Assembly: GCF_016906535.1 (NCBI RefSeq)
Contig: NC_057376.1
Coordinates: forward strand, 62,001 to 126,000
Reading direction: 5' to 3'
DNA: 64,000 bases
DNA from: Rhizoctonia solani
Taxonomy: Eukaryota > Basidiomycota > Agaricomycetes > Cantharellales > Ceratobasidiaceae
The notes beneath the pieces are model-generated. The model saw nothing but the letters and a program-made list of their open reading frames with translations, was not told where the DNA came from and made no database searches. Of the stretch, positions 55,321-64,000 are shown piece by piece (the first letter of the stretch is position 1; every line of letters starts with the position of its first letter). Both the position numbers and the translations under genes were made by a program.

Positions 55321-58300
55321 CTATCGGACAGAGATACTCATGGTATTTTTTCCACTAGTCACGTTCACCCGGTAGGAGTTCCCATCTACTCCTGCCCATG
55401 TAATACCCTCCGGTAAAGTGGTGTTTCCACTCGGCCCTATGGATACTCCGTTGATATTCACTGTTTTGTTCGCAGCTCTTGGGACCACAATAGTCCCGTC
55501 CGTCCCAGGTGGCGCACTAATTTGCATCTTGAACCCAGACTCCGTACTCTCCCATGATGCAACGATCGTTCCCCATGGTGTCGGTACACGTCCATTCGCA
55601 TACGTCAGGCCAACCGTGCGAGGTGCAAAAGACCATGTCGAGTAGCCAGGTGCTGCAGGAGATACACCCAGCACGTAGCGAGATAGCTGCCAGGTAGGAG
55701 CACTACCCCATCCATGAGCCTGAGATGAGGATTGTGAATTGTATGGCTCTCCGCTGGTTCCGTCTGATCATGGAAGTAATAGTGAGTACACACTTGGCAG
55801 GTAAGGGTAGTTAGATCACACATACTTATAAACTCCCATGTCATCCCTGTGTACCATGGGTTGTTCACGTCTGTCTGGTTCTTCCATACCGTCCGCATCA
55901 GCCTTATTGCTTCATCGTCCATCCCGGCTTCGAACGCTGCCCATGTATGAAATCCAGATGCGTATGGTGACACGATCGGAAGGAACCGGCTTGTGTTTGA
56001 GAACGAAAGAGGTCCGAATGGTGTGTCAAGCGTTCGCATGGCTTCAATCACTGCGCTCGCTGAGCTCGGTGCACCTGGCGCGCTCGCGATGCCGGATAAT
56101 ATTGCGTACTGTGTCGCCTCAGGTGAGTATGGGCTCTGGCATGCAAGCGATACTGACTGACCGAGTTGCCATCCTGACTTATTCCGACGGTATCATTTCC
56201 ATCTACCAGGATGTATGCGCCTGTTCTTTTGCTAAACAGCCGATCGTTGACCGCCTTTTCGATCTTGTCGGCAACCTCACGGTATTCCGAAGCGACGGAG
56301 TCACCGATATCATCACTAATGAGAGCAGCATTACGCAGGGCCCACACGACAATCGAGTTCGCGCTGATATGAGTACCCGGAGTGGTACCATCATAATAGT
56401 TGAAGTTCAAGGAAGTGTAACCTTCCACAGTAACGAGCCCAGTCGCACGATCAAGAAAGGAAAGGCCGTATTCAATGTCGCGCTTGATTGCGGGCCACCA
56501 CTTCTTGAGAAATTGTACATCGCCGGTGTATTGATACCATTCATACCAAGCATTGGCTGCTGATATCGCATATCTATGGGTCGAGGTTTACTTCAGTATA
56601 GATGCCTTGGGACTTCAAAGACGCCCTAAACGCGAGGCGCCAACTTACACGAGGGAATAGAAGTCATTACCAATCCATTCGTTAGTTGGAACCTCTGAAG
56701 GAACTGCGCTGGGAAGTATGGAGGTGGAAATCTGCCCTTGCGCGTCCTGTATACCAGTAAACAACAGGAGGCTCCCCGCAACCGCTTCGACATTTGCTGT
56801 TGAATAAAACTATGTAGCTGAGTCAGTAAAAATATTTTCTCAAAGTTTTGATTGGAATTACTTGCCACTGTGGGACCAAAAATCGAGAAATCCCCTGCCC
56901 ATACCACTCGGTCTCTCTTAGCTCCGTCTAGAGATTCATTGAGAATAAGCAACATAGAAGAACAATACATCTACCTACCAAAGCATACGCCATAGTAGTT
57001 GGTTCCAGTCGCGAAGTCTTCCAAGGCACTCTGGCTTGTCATGCTGTTGAAATATAGTGTATTCCCATCAATATCTTGAACCAAAAAATTCTTGACAATA
57101 ACTGCAGTATCTGTTCCGGCAGAGATCCCCAGAGGCCCCGCAGATGGAGTGCCATCTAAAACGGCGTTGATTAATCTTGGTCCACTGATGAGAATAGCGA
57201 CATACCAAATGATACTGCTCCGATTTGAACCTCATTTATGCTCAATGTCATGCTCGCATTGGTATCACCGCGAACGGAGAATTTGAGATTGTGCCATTTG
57301 CCAGGAGTCAGTAGTCCAGACGGAAAATCGACCGATGAACCTTGGTATCGTGAGAATGTACCCGCCCCGTCGGGTCCAAATATCAAAGAAAATACCGTGG
57401 GGCCAGGCTCGGGAGCAAACAGGTTCCCCTTGTTTACGGTGAAGATAGAGCCGCTGATAACGTAGATAGAAATACTGAAATCGACCTGGCCCCACACTTG
57501 GCCTTTTTGATGGACAGCAATGTTCTTCGATTCGATTAACGTGCCTATCGCGGAAACCTATTTGAAAGACAATAGCTTTGGGTTTGCCTAGTAATAAAAG
57601 ACTAAGCGGACGGACTTACATGCCACGCTGGTGCAATACTGCCTTTGCTTGTACAGCCCAATTGCACAGTCCGGGCACCAGCCATCCATAACTCGTTCAA
57701 ATATTCATCGCCTAGAATCTGATTTTAAGAAAGGCAATTCATATTGAGCGCATTTGCTTACTTGAGTTAAAGGCCCCAGGAAGGTCGGGGATTGGAGTAA
57801 CGTCAGTTGCGGCTATGAGAAAGAGTCAGTTTATAAAATGATCGTCCAGTTAATGTAATGAGTTACCTTGAAAGCCAACTTCGTTAATTGTTATGTCCGA
57901 TGTCCCAGTGATGTGCTCAACGAGAATAAATCGCTGCCCGCCCTGAATGGCCCCTCCAAGCCATCGTTCTCCCCATCCGGGAACGGAAATAACCTCAGAC
58001 CGGGATCGAGCACCGGCGAATCCCATGAAGGGGTAACCGTCACCCACTCCAGGTTTAAGTGCAGCGAGGGACTCTGATACCGTATATCGAATAGCGGCAG
58101 TATGATCCAGAGCACCTGAACCAAATTCAAATAGTGGATATCCACCAACGTTCAGACCAAAGTCCAGGATGATACTCGAGTTTGGGGATAACTTGGTTAC
58201 TGTTTGGGTGCCGTTGCGACTACTCGGGCCACTAGACTGAACGAGCCCGTCGGCGTTGGATACTGAGCCCTTTGTGGAATGGACCTTGGTAGGCCTGAAG

Positions 58301-58422
58301 GTGTAAGGCACGACTGGCCGGAATAACTGGTTGAGAAAGGTTGGAGGCTCGACATGGGGCTGACCAATTACTGCCCCAAATACGTGAAGAACTCCAAAAG
58401 TAGATATAAGTAAAGTGTGCAT
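55321..58422 (-). CDS. Secreted alpha-L-rhamnosidase-like glycoside hydrolase (GH78 type)
   Basis: A many-exon gene. It starts at 58422 with a signal peptide (MHTLLISTFGVLHVFGAVIG) and ends at TAG 55321-55323. Order: an N-terminal beta domain (LDFGLNVGGYPLF), a stretch around 57170-57500 resembling a concanavalin-like fold (FSISIYVISGSIF, WHNLKFSV), then the (alpha/alpha)6 catalytic barrel: NSMTSQSALED, DGAKRDRVVWAGDF (acidic cluster expected to hold catalytic residues), AISAANAWYEW, YTGDVQFLKKWW, and a C-terminal beta domain (WSFAPRTVG..). Such enzymes release terminal rhamnose from pectin or plant glycosides outside the cell. Exon borders were not all resolved. The family is likely, the exact substrate unproven. 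Confidence 0.82.
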
Positions 58423-60175
58423 CGGGATGTACTGCGAGAGTGAGGTTTTGTCAGTAAGATTGGCCCCTTTATATACTCACCAGTAAGACCGCTCTCATAA
58501 GGTTAACGCAGTCAAATGTTGATTCATACGTACTTCAGGGCTATGCTTTGCCTATAGCTATTAACGTTTTCTTTAGCCCACAAACTGAAGTTTTTGTGTC
58601 AGAAGCAGCCGAAGGCGCGCTTTGCGCGGGCTTCCCGCGATAAACGCGTTCGTTTGATATAGTGCCGCTAATAGCCTGGGAATTATAACGGCATATCAAT
58701 TTCAAGCTGTTTATATTGATATTTTGACAAGAACTATCTCATTTATAATTATTGTAAGTACCAGTGTGAGTTACATCTTTGATCACGCCTCCGATATCTC
58801 CGCGGGGCTCAACCATGGGTACTGGATATCTAGTAATGCTGACTGTGTACATATAGGCTAGATCTCAACTTATGAGCATTCATGAAGTTGCTCTCTGTGT
58901 TCAGTTCGCTTCCTGGCTGCGCTCGCTGGCGACTCCTCTCTGCACTTCAAGTTCTGTGGATGCCGCTCGGCTCCTTCGAAATGAGTCTGTATTTGCTAAA
59001 TTGAGAAGAAGGCAAATAATCCGATCTTTCCGGAAGCAAGTACAACCGAGCTAAATAAGTCATTTCCCAAATTCAGTGCTTGTCTGCAGATCAAGCTTGG
59101 GGCTCGGTATCCGTAACTGGAGGAGCAGTTCAAATTTGAAGTTCATAGCGGTCGGGTCTTGAGCAGCCGCAACGTTGCAACCTTTCAGACCGAACGTGGG
59201 GTGCATGAATATAGTTGTAGAATTGGATCTATCGTGAACCCTGTGGAAAAAAGTCCATAGTACCCTACTCCATCGACTCTTGACGCACACCAGCGAAAAT
59301 GCGGGGATAGACATAGCAGTCGATGATTACAGGCCGGACACTGTGCGGGGTTCGCGGGGTGAATGTGGAGGGGGTGGATCATAGCCGCCCGGCGGTTGAT
59401 GATTTATTCACGTGGCGCCACATGAAAGGAAATTGCCGTCATCGAGGACCCGATCGTCGTCTGGTGTCGAAATTACAGGAACGAACTCTCTAAATGGAGG
59501 TGCTTGAAGAGGCGGGTCTAAATTAGTGTGATCAGGTTCGTCGTTCTGGATATTGAGCATACGAGAGGTGATGGACACATGAGGCTCATATTGGCTTGCA
59601 GCGTGACTGCGTTCCCCACGTTTCTACTCCCGGCGTGATTTCACGTGGAGTAGGCACATTCTAAGTTTTCGTTTTGGACGTTCAGGAAGATCGTCTTGGA
59701 AAAAAGCCTCATTGATCAACGCGCTCGTCGGTGCAAACTAGGAAAGTTCGCCTGGATATGTACGAGCGAGGACCAATGTCAAGCAGCCTACAGACGTATA
59801 TTAATAGCACGCAAACTTCCACTAGGGCCTCTTGAGCGCAAGACTCACCCCCCCTTGCTCTCAGCTTGGAAAGGCCAAGTCGATATATTTATATTTATCA
59901 ATCGGTGATCCTAATTTGCGATGGGTTGGCTTGATCTGAGTGCTCGTGACCAGGCCACAACGATGTTCCTGGTGTGCATGATGGCACTTGGCGCCTGATC
60001 AATTCGGCCGTGTTACGGCACTTACGATCTATATGCTCTTGCTCCTCTAATAATTTGCTGTCCTCCCGCCTCCCCCGCTTCCGTCAACTCACGACGACGT
60101 TGTTTTTTTCGCCTGTTGCTTGTGTCTTTGTCGACATTCTAGAAGGTCCAATTGGGCGTCGAATCGTGATTGGTC
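58423..60175. other. Divergent intergenic region
   Basis: About 1.75 kb between the rhamnosidase start (-) and the DUF6535 gene start (+). Short ORFs at 58872-59054 and 59696-59908 show no known motif. A GC-rich inverted patch lies near 58613-58630. The last 150 bases before 60176 are pyrimidine-rich, as is common upstream of fungal starts. Confidence 0.5.
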
Positions 60176-63100
60176 ATGTCCCGTATCCTTGATGATTCCC
60201 CCGAAGGTGGAGCCCCACGCCTTGCCGACTCTCCAGTCCAAGAAAACGTTGACCTCCCGACATCTGCCGTCGACAACAGCCCTGTCGCCGCATTTTCCTA
60301 CCGCCCTCAGTCGACGATCAGTTTTGACCCCACCTTCACCAATTCACCCAAGCTCTTCGAAGAAGATGAGCTCACCGAAATGCCCAGCCCGATCACCCCG
60401 AGCCGACGAAGGGAGAGCGTAGCGAGCAACTGGAGTTCAACAGCAAGGACCGCCGCAAGTACCATACGGTTGAATAATCCCCCTACGCCAAGTGGCAGGC
60501 GGCCTCCCAGTCGGAAAGGCACTATTGGAGGAATGAGCGTCGAAGAGACCGAGCAGCGATTCTTGGTAGGTTTTCTTGTACCTCGCTGTCATTTTATACA
60601 CCGGCTCACCCATCGACTTCCCCAGCCGCCCCAGCAAGAATTCTATGACGGTGAGTTTCCTCGATCAACGTCGATGTAATGTCAAATCTTATTTCCGTTC
60701 CAGATAACGGGGAGGACTCGAACGAGGAACTTGGGATTCGTGCCAACATTTGGCCGGCATATTTAGAAGAGGCATGGGAGAGGGACTCTGAAATGCTTGA
60801 TGCTTGGCATAAGAGTCTGGATGTCTTGTTAATTTTCGTAAGTTGCTTGACTATCGTAATAAACAGCTCTGACCGGACATTTAGGCGGCCCTCTTCTCCT
60901 CGCTTTTATCCCAACTTTTGGGTAGTATTTCCGCTATGCTCCAACCCGATAGTGGTGGCCAGTCGGTCGCATTATTAGCCGAAATACTCAATGAAATGAG
61001 AAATCCCGGCAACGCCTCCTCGGCTATTTCTTCTTCAGACATCCTCATGTTCAGCCCAGGCTCTGGAGCCCGTTGGGTCAATGGTTTATGGTTCATGTCT
61101 CTCGGGCTCAGTCTTACCGCCGCGCTCGCTGCAGTCTTAGCAAAAGAGTGGCTCGCTGCTTACGTCTCGGACCGACCGACTCAACCTAAAAAACGTGCAA
61201 TCCAACGACAACGCCGTCGAGAAAGTCTTGATCGGTGGATGCTTCCAGCCGTCATCAGCATCTTACCTATGTTGATGCATGCCTCCCTACTCATATTTTT
61301 CGTCGGTCTCATTATCTGGCTCTGGATGCTCGATTTGATCATTGCCCTCACTTTCACAATTATGTTTATTGGAATCATCCTCTACTACTTTGGCACGACC
61401 GGCTTGGCGATCATGTACCCCAACTGCCCTTACCAAACTCCCATCGCGACTTACCTCCGCCCACTATTTTACGAGTTTGGGTGGGTAAGAGAGAGTGCGG
61501 TTAGTGCGGCTGAAATGACCGCCCGAGCGCTCGCTTGGGTCGTCACTAGCGCAGACGACAACCAAACCCGGGACGTGGCAGTTTTAGCGTCCACGGCCGT
61601 TCCCGGTGGCGCCCACGCCGTCGTTCTTGCCGAATCGGGTGCGCGAACTCTGGCGTTGACACGATTGGAAGATATGCTCCGCCGGGTCTCGAGTGCTGCC
61701 AATGTCCATCCGGGCGGGGAGCTTGCGGCCGAAAAGATCGCCAGCGATGCCATTCCGGATGCTTTGCACTTGATTCATGCGTACCTTCATCTAGGCTCGA
61801 TTCACCGCTACTATCGTTTCGCGCTTGATACTCATACTGAGAAGGTCATCAATGTTCGACGGTATGCTACGTTCTTGGATAAATGCGCTGCTAGTCGGGC
61901 CCCAGGTGCCCGTGCGCTTGTTGTCGCGCTGCGGATTAGTGACGGGCGGGAGGACCGAGATGAAGAGGTATATAGTTTACTCAAGGGACACGCGGACGGT
62001 AACGGAAGACTTCCGAGCTGGGCACTACACAAGCTTTTAACCGGGGCTGTTTACCATCGAATAAAAGACAGGCCCGCATTTGCGAAACGCATTCTTCCCC
62101 ACGTTCTCAAGATCTATGTCCGCAGCGAAGAAATCCCTCCTCCACTCCGACAAGCATTCGTCCTTACTCTATGCACGATTTGCGTTCCCAAGTTTGATCT
62201 GTTTGCCCTGGCCTTGACGCTCGAAGTCGTGCCTATGGATCTGCAAAAGCGTATCGCGGATGCATTTGTCGTTCAGTCCCTCTCGAGGCTGTTTGATGGC
62301 CAATGGAACGAATGTGTCGGCGACCTTCGTCCGGACCTGTTGCTCCCAATCAGCCTGGCAGCTCAAGCCATGTCGTCCAACCCGGTGTACAAGGAACTTA
62401 TCCAAGACATGCGGTGGGACGTGGCACTCAAAGCACCTGCGTTCAAAAAGGTTGCGTTCCCGTGCCTGACCCAATTCACCGATTCGTTGAACGATATTTC
62501 TCCTCTCCAACTCGTCGAATCTTATGCGCTCGAGATGCTCCGGACTGTATCCCCCCAAGGGCTATTCACGCTCCCTTGGTTGAGTATTATCAACTCTGAA
62601 GCGCTCCAGCCTTCGTTGTTCCCGCACTCGGCTATTCCTATTATTCTTTCGACGGTTAAAGAAGAGTTGTCTGGTGGTCAGGATAACCCCCATGCCCGCG
62701 GTATCGTCTCTGGTGCATGTGCCGTACTCCGAATTCTCTGCAACAGCCATGAACACCGAGCCGTTCTATTTAGGGAAAGCACAGCCGAAACTATTCTCCA
62801 AATTCTGCAACTAGGACGAGATGCCAAGTTCGAGTTCAAGGCGGACATGATACGCGCAGCCACGGACGTCGCGTTCCAGCTCGTGGCAGCATGCGGTCCA
62901 AGTGCAACAAGCACGGGCGCAGATCAAGCAGCGCTCTCGACGGTCCGATACCTCCTCCAAGCCAACATTCTCGGCGTTCTTCGGCCGTACTTTGACAACC
63001 TTGGCCTGCCCGTCTCTCATATCCTGATATGGACAAGCGTCTTGCTGCGCGTTTGGTGCTCGCGATACCGGGACGCGGTGGTTGATTCCGGATTGGTCGG

Positions 63101-63335
63101 CTGGCTACGTAAAGACGCGCTGGCTCAAAAGATGCACCAAAACAAGGAGCACCAGGAACTTTGGAAGCAGTTGAACGAGTTCCACGATCGAGTCAGAAAC
63201 AGGAAGCATATTCCGAACTCGAGGTATTCGGAGAAACGACGTGGCACGGAAGAGGCTGGAGGGGATATGGTGGCCAAGTGGGAGGGTGCTTGTCAGAGGT
63301 ATAGACTGGCCAAGTCCCCACGTCAGACGGTCTAG
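60176..63335 (+). CDS. DUF6535-type multi-pass membrane protein
   Basis: Four exons: 60176-60565, 60626-60650 (a 25-nt microexon), 60704-60837 and 60885-63335, giving 999 residues. The start is the ATG at 60176. A Ser/Pro-rich N-terminus is followed by the basidiomycete DUF6535 pattern: IWPAYLEEAWERDSEML, DAWHKSLDVLLIFAALFSSLL (first membrane segment), a further pass at LWFMSLGLSLTAALAAVLAK, a basic stretch, and two more (MLMHASLLIFFVGLIIWLWM, FTIMFIGIILYYFG). The remaining about 630 residues are helical and soluble-looking. This family is large in Agaricomycetes and its function is not known to me. The gene is complete. Confidence 0.88.
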
Positions 63336-64000
63336 ATGTTGTTGGTTTCCGGTGGCTTTTTTGGGTGGTTTATCGTCCTGTATTACTGTATCATTAGCTG
63401 TATTTCCAAGTCTGTTGTTTTGAAATGCTGTTGTCTGTTTCGATGAATGCTATGGTCGCTTTCACTTCTATCTTCTGCGTGGATTACGTGACTATATGCG
63501 CTTGTTCGCGTAACCATTCCAACTTGTAACTTCTAGAAATTGTTTCCACGTGAAGTATGGTTCAAAATTTATGCCTCCATGTGCCGTGCCGTGCATATAA
63601 GCATGCGTGATGTTCTCATCGGAACTACGGGAACATGCTGTCGGGTTTCTTACTACATTAGAACCCAAAAGAGTCACCAAGGGATCAGGCTTCCCTGACT
63701 CGTGATGTCATTCACCGAACATTCCTTAAAAAAAAACGAATCTGCCAAGTTATTCAACGCTGTAGCCACTGAGTCAATTGAAGGGTTTTCTATTGAAACC
63801 TGATCACGTGTTTTTAAATCTTGCTCCCACCCCTAAATGACTTCGACTCGAGTCGGTAATTGTACTAGTATTTTTCAGCTATTTACGCGCCTCTTGGGTT
63901 TGGAATGCTGAAATATTTATTCTTGTTGCACCTGGGTATTCTTGTCGCACCTGGGTTATTACAACGCCTCTTCGGCGGGGACGACACCTATGAGGACCTC
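63336..64000. other. 3' flank, nothing recognised
   Basis: About 665 bases with no convincing gene. Contains CACGTG at about 63803 and the repeated phrase ATTCTTGT..GCACCTGGGT near 63918-63958. Confidence 0.45.

Noticed and set aside
58872..59054. Small + strand ORF between the rhamnosidase and DUF6535 genes
   Set aside because: No motif, no splice context, length expected by chance.
61469..61753. Several - strand ORFs opposite the DUF6535 gene
   Set aside because: Frame shadows of a long coding exon.

Overview
The window is nuclear DNA of a filamentous basidiomycete. The evidence is short (about 40-65 nt) GT-AG introns in every host gene, a DUF6535-type membrane protein, a fungal HAP2 (NF-YA), and chromodomain-bearing Ty3/gypsy elements. 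An Agaricomycete, possibly of the Rhizoctonia/Ceratobasidium group, is my inference and was not tested by any search. The window falls into two halves: a retrotransposon cluster (1 to about 33,277) and a gene-bearing half (about 37,100-63,335), separated by an AT-rich, nearly gene-free stretch.

Retrotransposon half. Three Ty3/gypsy families, named A, B and C here, are stacked inside one another. Copy A1 (1-5907, + strand, 5' LTR cut by the window edge) has open gag and pol and lies in the 5' LTR of a large B element (5908-18701, + strand). B has about 1.5-kb LTRs, a very long gag, a pol carrying several stops and frameshifts, and an extra intact 471-codon ORF after pol. Downstream is a second B LTR (19092-33272) whose own target duplication is GGTCC, i.e. 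a solo LTR. It is split by copy A2 (19901-32556, - strand, target duplication TAATG), and A2 is split in turn by element C (22427-28827, - strand, target duplication GTGAC). The order of events is solo B, then A2, then C. C has LTRs that look identical and is the youngest. A1 and A2 sit at nearly the same place in their two B LTRs, just downstream of the B TATA box. A and C share LTR motifs and appear to use self-priming for reverse transcription. A1 gag-pol shows a -1 frameshift heptamer.

Transition (33,278-37,147). This is AT-rich then ordinary intergenic DNA with a possible tRNA-like relic and a possible spliced gene remnant on the - strand, but no recognisable complete gene.

Gene half. 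HAP2 (CCAAT-binding factor, -) and VPS53 (GARP tethering complex, +) are divergent, with predicted start codons only 64 bp apart in a CCAAT-rich shared promoter. Then come a single-pass membrane protein (-), a PRMT1-type arginine methyltransferase (-) with a 5'-truncated LINE inserted in its upstream region, an 823-residue low-complexity protein (-), a small unknown gene (-), a kinase-fold gene (+), a GH78-type alpha-L-rhamnosidase (-) and a 999-residue DUF6535 protein (+). These are ordinary monocistronic eukaryotic genes; apart from the shared HAP2/VPS53 promoter I see no functional cluster.
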